From CAZUZS01 sp964624795 (GTDB taxonomy: Bacteria > Calditrichota > Calditrichia > RBG-13-44-9): DNA of 57,548 nt. Where the stretch lies: positions 1-57,548 of the forward strand of contig CAZUZS010000027.1 in the NCBI GenBank assembly GCA_964624795.1, in the 5' to 3' direction. Within the stretch, counting starts at the first letter, position 1; each line of letters starts with the position of its first letter. The notes under the pieces were generated by a model. It searched no databases. It saw only the letters and a list, made by a program, of their open reading frames with translations, and was not told the origin of the DNA. Shown piece by piece: positions 26,707-35,871 of the stretch. The position numbers and the translations under genes were made by a program.

Positions 26707-28083
26707 TTAGCGCCTGCCGCCCTTCATCTTTTCAGCCACGTACGGCGTGGCGAAACCGTGCCGGATTTTCTGTTTCACCTCGGCTGAAAGCCGACTATTC
26801 TGCATGGCAATATTTTCAAACAGTTTTACAAAACTATCCGGGAAGATAAAGACCTTCCGTTGAATCTTATTTTCCAGATTTTCGACTGTCCAGTCATCCA
26901 GAAAAATTCCATCGTGATTCAGCACTCGTGGCGGCAGAATGACATAGTCACCCAGCGGCTGATCCTTTAATGCATCGTAAATATCCTGCCCTACCAGCAG
27001 CCCGGCAACCACTATCGATTCCCCATAAAAATGATTTATTACAGAATGCATGGAAATTTTCAGTCCCGGAATTTTCTCCAACTCTGGAAAAAAATAGCGC
27101 CGCAGGGCCTGGGTGCCGAGCACGCCGCTGACCAGGCTGAGATGCGCCTGCGGGGCAGCATTCAAAATTTGCGGGAATTCATCCTGAAAGCGGTTCATCA
27201 TGTCGCGAGTTAATCCTACGCCGTTTTCCAATTGATAAAATCCTTCATAGTAGTCATTGTCAGGAATGGGAACCCCGGTGCGGATGTAGAACTCATCAGA
27301 CAGATAAACAAAGGAGCTGCCCAGTTCCTGCCGGAGGCGACTGCGTTTTTCAGCAATTTCCTCCATCAACGCCAGGCTGTATTCATTGGTCACCGGGTTA
27401 AGCACCGGCAGGTTACGACGATGCCGGGTAAGCCCCACCGGTACAATCGCAACTGACTGCACGCCAGGATAGAATGCTTTCAAATCGAGTATCGTTTTGT
27501 CAAGGTGTTCCCCGTCGTTCAGGCCCGGGCACAAAACGATTTGACAGTCAAGCTCAATTCCATTGCGCGTCAGGTATTCAATCTTCTCAAGCAGGCCATC
27601 ATCGTATTTGATGCCGAGCATGTAGCGCCGGAGATCGTGGTCGGTGACGTGAACGGATACGTAGAGGGGCGTGAGCCGTTGTTCAACAATGCGGTCGAGA
27701 TCGTGCTGAGTGGCATTGGTCAGCGTCACATAGTGGCCATAGAGAAAGGAAAAACGGTAATCCTCGTCTTTAAAATAGAGCGTTTTGCGCAATCCTTTGG
27801 GATTCTGGTGAACAAAACAGAAGACACAGCGGTTGCCGCACTTGCGCATCTTCAGATCTTCCAGCACAAAGCCCAGGTCTTCCTGGTACTCCTTCTCTAT
27901 TTCGTAAAGCACCTGCTCGCCGGCCTGCTCGACCAGAACTTCCAAATCTTCTCCGGCATTGTAAAAGCGGTAATCCAGGTTATCGCTCAGCGTTTTGCCG
28001 TTGATACTGATCAGTTTTGCACCGGGACGAATACCCAATTCTTCTGCGATACTTCCCGGTTCTATATCTAAAATTTCAACCAT
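26707..28083 (-). CDS. DUF512 radical-SAM-like protein with PDZ domain
   Basis: This 458-residue protein has an N-terminal PDZ-like domain (1-65, EPGSIAEELGIRPGAKLISINGK), then an iron-sulfur motif KCGNRCVFCFVHQ (Cys82, Cys86, Cys89) of the radical SAM CxxxCxxC type, with a TIM-barrel-like body and the C-terminal DUF512 domain. The family is often encoded next to der, as here, and its substrate is unknown. The ATG at 28083 is chosen because AGGAA lies six bases before it; a TTG two codons upstream is possible. Confidence 0.9.
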   Translation of the reverse strand: MVEILDIEPGSIAEELGIRPGAKLISINGKTLSDNLDYRFYNAGEDLEVLVEQAGEQVLYEIEKEYQEDLGFVLEDLKMRKCGNRCVFCFVHQNPKGLRKTLYFKDEDYRFSFLYGHYVTLTNATQHDLDRIVEQRLTPLYVSVHVTDHDLRRYMLGIKYDDGLLEKIEYLTRNGIELDCQIVLCPGLNDGEHLDKTILDLKAFYPGVQSVAIVPVGLTRHRRNLPVLNPVTNEYSLALMEEIAEKRSRLRQELGSSFVYLSDEFYIRTGVPIPDNDYYEGFYQLENGVGLTRDMMNRFQDEFPQILNAAPQAHLSLVSGVLGTQALRRYFFPELEKIPGLKISMHSVINHFYGESIVVAGLLVGQDIYDALKDQPLGDYVILPPRVLNHDGIFLDDWTVENLENKIQRKVFIFPDSFVKLFENIAMQNSRLSAEVKQKIRHGFATPYVAEKMKGGRR

Positions 28084-28125
28084 AGACAATTCCTAAAATT
28101 TGGCAGTAAATGTAACACATTCAGG

Positions 28126-28153
28126 CTGTTTTCACCACAGGAATGTGAAACAG
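28126..28153 (-). terminator. Hairpin downstream of the SBBP gene
   Basis: An imperfect stem (CTGTTTTCAC against GTGAAACAG, one bulge) lies about 40 bases past the stop of the beta-propeller gene. No T-run follows on the minus strand, so it could be an RNA-stabilising hairpin instead of an intrinsic terminator. Confidence 0.35.
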
Positions 28154-28195
28154 GGCCGATTTCATGTCCCCACAACCTTTGATGCCCGGGAGGTG

Positions 28196-31100
28196 TCATT
28201 TGATCAGCACCGTTTTGCCCGTCTTCTGAAATGCGACGGCCCCCGGCCTTTTGGGGTTAAAATATTGAATCCGGTAGAAATAGATGCCGCTGGGATGATC
28301 CGAAGCATCCCATTTCACTGCATATTCCCCGGGCTGCCGGAACCGATCGACCAGCCGAGCGACTTCCTCCCCCAGTGGATTGAACACACTTAACCGCACT
28401 TTTGCGGCATTTTGCAGCCGGTACCGAATGGTTGTCGTGGCATTGAACGGATTAGGGTAATTTGGTAAAAGTTCGAAACCATCAGAAACCTCCGTTCCCG
28501 GCCGCCGATTTATCGATGATACCGGCAACTGGCGATATTTGACAGCTGTAAAAACTCTCCAGCCCCCGCCTTCGCTGTAGCCGCCGACATACACGTTTCC
28601 CGAATCATCCAAAACAATGGACTTGGAATAATCGAGGTAATTCGCTGGCCCTGTATATCGCTCAACCCAGCATTCATTTCCGGATGGATTATATTTGAGG
28701 GTAGCAAAATCATACGAAGACTCCTGGCTGTAGCTCGAACCGGTGACATACACATTTCCCGATTTGTCAATAGCCAAACCGGTAGCGGCATCCTGGTTAT
28801 TGCCCGGGCCGTTGTAAAATTTTGCCCATTGCAGAACGCCCGACGAATCATACTTTACTGTAGCGTAATCCAGAAGTGTTCCCTGCCGGTAGCTGTATCC
28901 GGCAACAAAAATATTGCCGGTTGAATCGACGACAAGTGCCGAAGGCACATCTTCGTCCTGAGAAGGACCGTCAAATCGCTGCGTCCACAATTCCCGTCCG
29001 GCGGTATCGTATTTGATTGTGGCAAAATCGGTGAAATGCCCCACAGCATCGCTTTCACCGGTAACATACACATGTCCGTTTCCATCCGAACAAATCGATC
29101 TTCCGGCATCGAATCCATCAGCAGGCCCGTTGTAGCGCCTTACCCATTTGAGTACCCCGGACCGGCTGTATTTCACGGTGGCAAAATCGTAACCGGATTC
29201 CCCGCCAAAACTATAGCCGGTCACATATATATTCCCGGAATCATCGGTGCAGGCGGAGGTGGGGATATCGTCGCCAGAGGCCGGTCCATCGTAACGCGCG
29301 ACCCATTGCTGCACTCCAGTTGAATTGTATTTGACAATCGCATAATCATAGCCGGTCCCGATGCCATAGCTCAATCCGGCAACACAGAAATTGAATTTGT
29401 CATCGGCAACAATTACAACTGCGCGATCGTTGAAACTGCCGGTTCCATTATACCGGGATACCCATTCTTGAATCCCGGCAGCACTATATTTAATTGTGGC
29501 AAAATCATAATCGGTATTGGCAGCATAACTGTAACCCGTAACACAGACATTTCCTGCTCCATCCACTGTCATTGCTGTAATCTTGTCCACGCCCTGATCC
29601 GGGCCGTCATAGTGCCGGACCCATCCCCTGTTCCCTCCAGGGGTGAATTTGACCGTTGTGTAATTATTGGCGCCAACCGAATTGTAGCTGTTTCCTGCAA
29701 TATAAAGATTCCCCAAATTATCACCAATCACAGCTTCTGCCTCGTCGATGGAATTGCCCGGCCCATCTAATCCGCGCGCCCAATCCAGGTTCCCGTGCTC
29801 ATCGTACCGGATGATGCTGAAATCGTAATCGGGGAAGCTTCCTGAATAGCCGGTCACCTGGACATTTGCATCGGCATCCAGCGCAAAATTAGCCGGAACA
29901 ACGCCGCCGGGACTGTTGTACACAGCCGACCACTCAAGGTTCCCTCCCGAATTGTAAGAAACCGTTGCCACCTCCGCCAGATTCGCGCTCTTAGCCAGTC
30001 CGCTGACAAACACGTTTCCTGCAACATCAACCTGAACGCCCACCGGCTGGTCATCGCCGTGCGCCGGACCGTCATAATCCGCCTGCCAAATTTCGGCACC
30101 GGCGGTGTCGTATTTGAGGGTAAGGAAGTCAAAACCAGAGTTGGCTGTTTCGCTGGCACCGGCAACATAAAAAAGACCTGAATCATCAACAGTAATCGCC
30201 GTCGCAAAGTCTCTTCCATTCGCCGTGCCGTTGTAGCTACGAACCCAGCGTTCCGTGCCGCCTGGCCCATATTTGACCGTGACATAGTCCTGACCGCTGC
30301 CGACGGTTTCGCTGTAGCCTGTCACACAGGAATTGCCACCGGCGTCAACCGCCACAGCAGCCGGCTGATCCCGCAGGTTATCGGGACCGTTGAAACGGTT
30401 CACCCATTGACGCCGTCCTTGCGGATCATATTTGATGGTTGCAAAATCGTATTGGGTTTGACGATCGTAGCTTAAACCAGTGACTATCACATTATCCCCG
30501 CGATCAACCGCCAGATCCACTGCGCGGTCCGAGGAGCCCGCTCCATCGTAGCCGCTGACCCATTGCTCCACCCCTTGATTATCATATTTCAACACCAGAT
30601 AATCCGCAGTGTTGTTGTTCCCGGTATTCCAGCCGCAGAGGAGAACCGAATTCGCGCCATCGAGCGCCATGGCGGTGACGTAATCGTCATTCGTGGGAAA
30701 ACTTCCGTAGCGCGCTCTCCACTGTTCCACCCCCTGCGGATCGTAGCAAATCGTAATGATATCATAACGGTCGTTTCCCCGCCAGCTCATGCCTGTTACA
30801 TAAAGCCGGTTGTCGGTCCCAAGAGACATGTCCACCGGGAAATCATCTCCCGTCTCCGGCGCGCTGAAGCGCCTGCTCCAGAGCAGATTTCCTGATGAAT
30901 CGTATTTCACCGTTAGATAATCCAAGCCGTAGTCCGGAGTCGAGCTGTAACCCGTGACATAAACATTGGAATTCACATCGGCTGCAACTTTCACGGCTTT
31001 ATCAAAACCGGGAGCGCTGCCGGATGCGAAATGAGTTGTCCAGGCTGTCTGGACGGAATCCGGCAAAATGCGAATCTCCGGCAAAAAAATTCCTGAATTT

Positions 31101-31330
31101 TCCAATGTGAGATCGTTTTTGAACCACTGACCAAGATTCATGAAAGGGTCCGGAATATGCTCCTGGGTGTTGCTGAAGTTGCGCCTGATAGGAAAACGCT
31201 CCCCATTACCCGGTACAATTCGAGTCAGCAGGGCCCCGGAATTTTCCTGCCCCAAAAGCAAATCTGCTCCTTCGAAGAAGATCAGAAAACAGGCAAAAAT
31301 GATTTTGTACAAGTCTCTCTCCAGCTTCAA
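28196..31330 (-). CDS. Secreted SBBP-repeat beta-propeller protein with C-terminal sorting domain
   Basis: This 1044-residue protein has a hydrophobic leader (about 8-27). From about 100 to 925 it contains roughly 15 full SBBP-type repeats of about 52 residues, each with the core YDFATIKYDxxG...W...YNGP....D......D..GN.YVTG.S. The series begins with a half-repeat and ends with the complementary half (FTAVKY), which would close a propeller ring or rings. The C-terminal 85 residues (LPNYPNPFNATTTIRY onward, ending KTGKTVLIK) form the typical FCB type IX-like sorting and attachment domain. Function is probably surface display or binding. The start is TTG at 31330 with GGAAGG upstream; a TTG six codons later is an alternative. 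Confidence 0.9.
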   Translation of the reverse strand: MKLERDLYKIIFACFLIFFEGADLLLGQENSGALLTRIVPGNGERFPIRRNFSNTQEHIPDPFMNLGQWFKNDLTLENSGIFLPEIRILPDSVQTAWTTHFASGSAPGFDKAVKVAADVNSNVYVTGYSSTPDYGLDYLTVKYDSSGNLLWSRRFSAPETGDDFPVDMSLGTDNRLYVTGMSWRGNDRYDIITICYDPQGVEQWRARYGSFPTNDDYVTAMALDGANSVLLCGWNTGNNNTADYLVLKYDNQGVEQWVSGYDGAGSSDRAVDLAVDRGDNVIVTGLSYDRQTQYDFATIKYDPQGRRQWVNRFNGPDNLRDQPAAVAVDAGGNSCVTGYSETVGSGQDYVTVKYGPGGTERWVRSYNGTANGRDFATAITVDDSGLFYVAGASETANSGFDFLTLKYDTAGAEIWQADYDGPAHGDDQPVGVQVDVAGNVFVSGLAKSANLAEVATVSYNSGGNLEWSAVYNSPGGVVPANFALDADANVQVTGYSGSFPDYDFSIIRYDEHGNLDWARGLDGPGNSIDEAEAVIGDNLGNLYIAGNSYNSVGANNYTTVKFTPGGNRGWVRHYDGPDQGVDKITAMTVDGAGNVCVTGYSYAANTDYDFATIKYSAAGIQEWVSRYNGTGSFNDRAVVIVADDKFNFCVAGLSYGIGTGYDYAIVKYNSTGVQQWVARYDGPASGDDIPTSACTDDSGNIYVTGYSFGGESGYDFATVKYSRSGVLKWVRRYNGPADGFDAGRSICSDGNGHVYVTGESDAVGHFTDFATIKYDTAGRELWTQRFDGPSQDEDVPSALVVDSTGNIFVAGYSYRQGTLLDYATVKYDSSGVLQWAKFYNGPGNNQDAATGLAIDKSGNVYVTGSSYSQESSYDFATLKYNPSGNECWVERYTGPANYLDYSKSIVLDDSGNVYVGGYSEGGGWRVFTAVKYRQLPVSSINRRPGTEVSDGFELLPNYPNPFNATTTIRYRLQNAAKVRLSVFNPLGEEVARLVDRFRQPGEYAVKWDASDHPSGIYFYRIQYFNPKRPGAVAFQKTGKTVLIK

Positions 31331-31787
31331 TTTGCCTTCCGACGTTTATGTCAGGTTTATACTAATGTCAGCGGATTTGGTTTGCAGCAGCAAAAGATAG
31401 CAGAACATCCTTACGCAGGCAGATGGAAATCATTTAAGCCTCATTTTGCAATTGACCTGGCAGCCTGGCACGCCGTTGAGTAAATCCTAAAAATTCGATA
31501 AGGAAAAACAGACTTTTGCTGCTCATTGCGCCAAGTGTGCACCTCAATAGTTGGGAACCCGTTTTTAGCGGATCGCCATCCTGTCTACCCGGCAATAATT
31601 TTGTTCAAATTCCCGGGAAAGCATCAACTTCCCCGACTTCATGGTGAAGTTTACCAGGGTTGACCGGTGGACACATAGAGCGGCTTTTAGCTTGCATATC
31701 AGCAATTTTCAGAATATTTTGGGCATCAAACTTTCTGCCGGAGCAGGAGGTGGTTCATTAACAACGAACGGCTTAAGGATTGAAATC
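31331..31787. other. Divergent promoter region
   Basis: This region lies between the minus-strand beta-propeller gene and the plus-strand thioesterase gene, so both promoters should be here. A longer in-frame extension of the thioesterase (from 31641) is not protein-like. No promoter box is assigned with confidence. Confidence 0.45.
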
Positions 31788-32246
31788 ATGAATTACGAAA
31801 AGGAAATTTTGGAACGGTACCTTCACGAGCACATACCCATTTCCAAATCGATGGGGGTCTCGGTTTCAACATTGGAGCCCGGCCTGCTGGTTTTATCCGC
31901 TCCTATCGCCCCAAATATCAATCACCGGGAGAGTGTTTTTGGCGGGAGCGCCGCATCTGTGGCGATCCTTGCAGCATGGTCACTCATTCATATCAGACTT
32001 TTAAATAGTCACATCCACAGCCGTCTGGTGATCCAGAAAAACAACATGCGTTATCTCAAACCGATTGTCAGCGATTTCGAAGCGGTTTGCCGGATAGATG
32101 ATGAGGAAAACTGGACTCATTTTATTAAAATTCTCAAGAGAAAGGGAATTTCGAGGATCAGGCTGACTTCTTTTCTCAAATGTGAAGAAGAGACTGTAGC
32201 CAGTCTGGAAGGCGATTTTGTGGCCATAGCGCAAGCTGGTAAATAA
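31788..32246 (+). CDS. YiiD_C-type thioesterase (hotdog fold)
   Basis: This 152-residue protein resembles the C-terminal domain of YiiD, a putative acyl thioesterase of the hotdog superfamily. It contains LERYLHEHIPISKSMGV, SAPIAPNINHRESVFGGSAASVAILAAWSLI (covering the central hotdog helix) and IHSRLVIQKNNMRYLKPI. The acetyltransferase half of YiiD is absent. Its substrate is unknown. The ATG at 31788 is preceded by TAAGGAT and agrees with the family N-terminus. Confidence 0.8.
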   Translation: MNYEKEILERYLHEHIPISKSMGVSVSTLEPGLLVLSAPIAPNINHRESVFGGSAASVAILAAWSLIHIRLLNSHIHSRLVIQKNNMRYLKPIVSDFEAVCRIDDEENWTHFIKILKRKGISRIRLTSFLKCEEETVASLEGDFVAIAQAGK

Positions 32247-32666
32247 CAAAAGCTCAATTCGAAAATCAACGATAATCAATTTCAAAAGAAGAAACCACTC
32301 AATACCCCGTTCATTGCATCTGTAACCGCTTGATGCAAATCATCACGAATAGGCCCAAGCATGGAATGAAAGAAAGGAAACCAGGCCGTTCTTGCAGATA
32401 TCTGTTGTCGGAATTATGATTCGACCAATAGCATTCTCCTTTGCTCGCGTTTTTAACCCACTTAAAGAAATATTCCTGTAATTTCTACGGGCTGCTACTT
32501 ATATTTTGCATTGTTATAACTCAGATTCATGGGTTAGATAAAACAGACCAAGAGTCGGCAGAACAGGTGCCAAAACCGGCATCCGGCCCACGGGATGTAG
32601 CAAAATGCAGTGCTGCATCTGTTTTCCCGGCAATAAAATGAGAAATCAGGAAACGGATTCACCAGT
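32247..32666. other. Intergenic stretch, no gene seen
   Basis: These 420 bases lie between two plus-strand genes. A 66-codon frame at 32441-32641 begins at a weak start and shows only a chance hydrophobic run. No repeat or hairpin stands out. Confidence 0.4.
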
Positions 32667-33164
32667 ATGACCGAAAGCATCGATATACGCACCGGAATTG
32701 GTATCGACATCTGTGAGTTCTCCGGCGAGGAAGATTTGGTTTTGGGTGGGATTGAAATTCCCGGCGAAAAAAGACTAAGAGGAAATTTCGATGGCGATGT
32801 TGTGCTACGGGCAATCACCGATGCGCTGCTCGGCGCCCTGGCGCTGGGCGATATTTCGAATAATTTCCCGGACTCGGATACCCGCTTCAAAAACATGTCC
32901 TCATCTGCCCTGCTGAAAGACACCTACAATCAGGTCATGACGGAAGGCTTTGAATTGAACAATATGGACTGTACGATTGTGTTAGAAAATCCAAAAATCT
33001 CACCCCATATATCTGCCATGCGAAGGAAAATCACGGATATCTGCTGGTGCTACAAGGAACAGGTTTCCATTAAAATGACGCCCGCCTCCGCCTCAATTTT
33101 CACAGGAAGCAAACAAGGAGCAGCCTCCATGGCGGTTGTCAGTTTACGCCGAAAGAAGAGATAA
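32667..33164 (+). CDS. IspF-like protein lacking metal ligands
   Basis: This 165-residue protein follows the IspF (2-C-methyl-D-erythritol 2,4-cyclodiphosphate synthase) pattern from end to end: RTGIGIDICEF, VLGGIEIP, DGDVVLRAITDALLGALALGDI, FPDSD, MSSSALL, NNMDCTIVLENPK, HISAMRRKI and the FTGSKQGAASMAVV end. However, the zinc ligands are changed. E. coli Asp8-x-His10 is Asp14-x-Cys16 here, His34 and Ser35 are Asn40 and Phe41, and His42 is Arg48. The C-terminal Glu135 region (TTEKLGF) reads MTPASASIF. It is therefore probably not a normal cyclodiphosphate synthase. Four bases separate it from dedA, so they are likely co-transcribed. Confidence 0.85.
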   Translation: MTESIDIRTGIGIDICEFSGEEDLVLGGIEIPGEKRLRGNFDGDVVLRAITDALLGALALGDISNNFPDSDTRFKNMSSSALLKDTYNQVMTEGFELNNMDCTIVLENPKISPHISAMRRKITDICWCYKEQVSIKMTPASASIFTGSKQGAASMAVVSLRRKKR

Positions 33165-33168
33165 CCGA

Positions 33169-33792
33169 ATGGAATCTCTTATCTCTCACCTGCTGCAATT
33201 TCCGCCACTTCTGGCGTATGCATTATTGTTCCTCAGCGCATACGTAGAGAATGTGTTTCCGCCCATCCCGGGCGATACTGTCACGGTAGTCGGCGCGTAT
33301 ATGGTGGGAGAAGGGCATCTCAACTTCTGGGGAGTTTATCTCACAACCACCGCCGGCAGCATTTTGGGTTTCATGACAATTTTCTGGCTGGCCTACTGGC
33401 TGGAATGGAAATTCATTGAAAAGTACCGTCCCAACTGGATTTCCAGCACGAGACTCGATAAAGTGCAGCAGTGGTTCGGAAAATACGGCTACTGGATTGT
33501 GCTGGCGAATCGATTCCTGGCGGGAAGCCGGTCGCTGGTCTCGGTAGTTGCCGGATTATCCAAGCTGGATGGCAAGAGGGTCTTTCTTCTCGCCCTCGTT
33601 AGTTGCGCGGTATGGAATGGCATCCTCATTTTTGCCGGCTCCAGCATAGGAAAGAACTGGGAAGGAATTCTGGATTTCATAAAAGTTTACAACCGCTTTG
33701 TTATTGCCACGCTGGCTGTTCTGGCTTTGGCAGTGGCTGTTTACATGCTTATTAAGAAACGAAACAAATCCAAATCGTCTTTCAAAATGTAA
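33169..33792 (+). CDS. DedA family membrane protein
   Basis: This 207-residue protein has the SNARE-associated/DedA fold: LSAYVENVFPPIPGDTVTVVGAY with conserved Glu and Pro residues, a re-entrant Gly-rich segment GSILGFMTIFWLAYWL, and ANRFLAGSRSLVSVVAGLSK with the two conserved Arg. It has about four to five membrane segments and a Lys/Ser-rich cytoplasmic tail. DedA proteins act as flippases or in proton-motive-force homeostasis. The ATG at 33169 is four bases after the IspF-like stop; an upstream in-frame start inside that gene is less likely. Confidence 0.93.
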   Translation: MESLISHLLQFPPLLAYALLFLSAYVENVFPPIPGDTVTVVGAYMVGEGHLNFWGVYLTTTAGSILGFMTIFWLAYWLEWKFIEKYRPNWISSTRLDKVQQWFGKYGYWIVLANRFLAGSRSLVSVVAGLSKLDGKRVFLLALVSCAVWNGILIFAGSSIGKNWEGILDFIKVYNRFVIATLAVLALAVAVYMLIKKRNKSKSSFKM

Positions 33793-34031
33793 AAAATTAG
33801 CAGCTGTTAGGTGCAAATGAACTCGCCCGGGCAGCCTTTCCGTCCCAATTGATTTCAAATATATCGCTTGAATCAACAATCGCTTATTCGTAATATTTTG
33901 CTTTGAAAAAAACGGGTCAGAACCGTGAAATGTCCGGAGAAAGAAAAAATAAAGAACATGTTAAAATGGATTTTCAATTAGCGATTAGATGTTTTCACTT
34001 TCATTTGTGAAATATTAAGGGAGTAGATTTT

Positions 34032-35732
34032 ATGTCTGAGAAGGAAACCAAAACACCCTCCAATTTCATCCGGGAAATAATCGACCGGGATTTGGAAACG
34101 AATAAATATGAAGGCAGGGTTCATACCCGCTTCCCGCCGGAACCGAACGGCTACCTGCACATCGGCCATGCGAAATCAATCTGCCTCAACTTCGGGCTGG
34201 CGGCAGATTACAAGGGTCTGTGCAACCTGCGTTTCGACGACACCAACCCGATCAAAGAAGAGTCGGAATACCTGGAATCGATTCAGGAGGATGTGCGCTG
34301 GCTGGGATTCGATTGGGAAGATCGCCTCTATTATGCATCCGATTATTTTGAGCAGCTCTACGAGTTCGCGGTGAAGTTGATAAAAGACGGCAAAGCCTAT
34401 GTGGACGACTTGAACGCCGATGAAATCCGCGAGCATCGCGGCACGCTGACCGAGCCGGGCAAAGAGAGTCCTTACCGCAACCGGCCGGTCGAAGAGAACC
34501 TTGACCTGTTCAAGAGAATGCGGGACGGCGAATTTCCCGACGGCTCACGGGTGCTGCGCGCCAAAATTGATATGGCCTCCCCCAACCTGAATTTCCGGGA
34601 TCCGGTCATGTACCGGATTCTTCGCGCAACCCACCACCGCACCGGCGACAAATGGTGTATTTATCCTATGTACGATTGGGCGCACGGCCAGTCGGATTCA
34701 ATCGAAAAAATCACCCATTCCATCTGCACACTGGAGTTCGAGGATCACCGCCCGCTCTACGACTGGTTCCTGGAAAATCTCGGCATTTACCGCCCACAGC
34801 AGATTGAATTTGCGCGCCTGAATATTACATACACGGTAATGAGCAAGCGGAAACTGCTGATTCTGGTTCGGGACGGACACGTTTCCGGATGGGATGATCC
34901 CAGAATGTGGACTATCTCCGGGCTGCGGCGGCGCGGTTACACCCCTGAGGCAATCCGAGATTTTGCTGATCGTATTGGGGTATCGAAAAGCAACAGCACA
35001 GTGGATTTTGCATTCCTGGAACACTGCCTGCGGGAAGATTTGAACAAGCGGGCAACGCGGGTGATGGGCGTGCTTCGACCGTTGAAGATCATCATCGATA
35101 ATTACCCGGAAGACCAGGTTGAAGAGCTCGAGGCGGTCAACAATCCGGAAGACCCATCCATGGGCACCCGAAAAGTGCCGTTCTCCCGAGAACTGTATAT
35201 CGAAAGCAGTGATTTCCGGGAAGACCCGCCGCGAAAATTTTTCCGGTTGGCGCCGGGCCGGGAAGTTCGCCTGCGATATGCCTATTTCATAACCTGCGTG
35301 ACTGTTGTAAAAGATGAAATTACCGGCGAAATTGTAGAACTCCATTGCACTTACGACCCTGCCACACGGGGCGGCGATTCGCCCGATGGGCGGAAGGTCA
35401 AAGGAACGATCCACTGGGTCTCAGCCGCACAGGCTGTTCAAGCCGAGGTTCGTCTCTACGATCACCTTTTCAATCGCCCCGATCCGGATACGGTTGAGCC
35501 GGGCAAGGATTTTACCGCCAACCTGAATCCAAATTCGCTGGAAGTGGTTCAAGCATACGTGGAACCCGGTTTGGCCAATGCGCAGCCGGGCAGCCGCTAC
35601 CAATTTGAACGCCAAGGCTATTTTTGTGTCGATGCCGTCGATTCGACTGCGGAGCGACTGGTATTTAACCGCACTGTTTCGCTGCGTGATACCTGGGCCA
35701 AAATCGAAAAATCGTTGCAGGAAAACCAGTAA
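34032..35732 (+). CDS. glnS: Glutaminyl-tRNA synthetase
   Basis: This 566-residue class I synthetase charges tRNA-Gln directly. It has the HIGH-type motif PPEPNGYLHIGHAKS (about 37-51), the GlnRS-specific region ICLNFGLA and the KMSKS-equivalent VMSKRKLL typical of GlnRS. Two C-terminal beta-barrel anticodon-binding domains follow (from about 345). The protein has the usual bacterial length. GGGAGT precedes the ATG. Presence of GlnRS suggests that direct glutamine charging is used instead of, or besides, the GatCAB route. Confidence 0.97.
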   Translation: MSEKETKTPSNFIREIIDRDLETNKYEGRVHTRFPPEPNGYLHIGHAKSICLNFGLAADYKGLCNLRFDDTNPIKEESEYLESIQEDVRWLGFDWEDRLYYASDYFEQLYEFAVKLIKDGKAYVDDLNADEIREHRGTLTEPGKESPYRNRPVEENLDLFKRMRDGEFPDGSRVLRAKIDMASPNLNFRDPVMYRILRATHHRTGDKWCIYPMYDWAHGQSDSIEKITHSICTLEFEDHRPLYDWFLENLGIYRPQQIEFARLNITYTVMSKRKLLILVRDGHVSGWDDPRMWTISGLRRRGYTPEAIRDFADRIGVSKSNSTVDFAFLEHCLREDLNKRATRVMGVLRPLKIIIDNYPEDQVEELEAVNNPEDPSMGTRKVPFSRELYIESSDFREDPPRKFFRLAPGREVRLRYAYFITCVTVVKDEITGEIVELHCTYDPATRGGDSPDGRKVKGTIHWVSAAQAVQAEVRLYDHLFNRPDPDTVEPGKDFTANLNPNSLEVVQAYVEPGLANAQPGSRYQFERQGYFCVDAVDSTAERLVFNRTVSLRDTWAKIEKSLQENQ

Positions 35733-35871
35733 AAACATCACAGCATGAAATCCGTCCGCCAGGCATCCTGCGAAAACAGTAATTCTGTTTGTTGTGCGGT
35801 GACGGAACAAAAATTTGGTAAAATTATAAGCAATACCTGACATTTCATATTCGGCAGGAAGGATTTTCATT

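Noticed and set aside
31603..31640. TTCAAAT motif resembling a tRNA T-loop
   Set aside because: The surrounding sequence does not form the acceptor, D and anticodon arms.
32441..32641. Short plus-strand frame with a hydrophobic N-terminus before the IspF-like gene
   Set aside because: There is no ribosome site, no similarity, and it sits in a region otherwise without coding character.
34698..35414. Minus-strand frame of 238 codons inside glnS
   Set aside because: It is antisense to a well-conserved synthetase and has no family resemblance.
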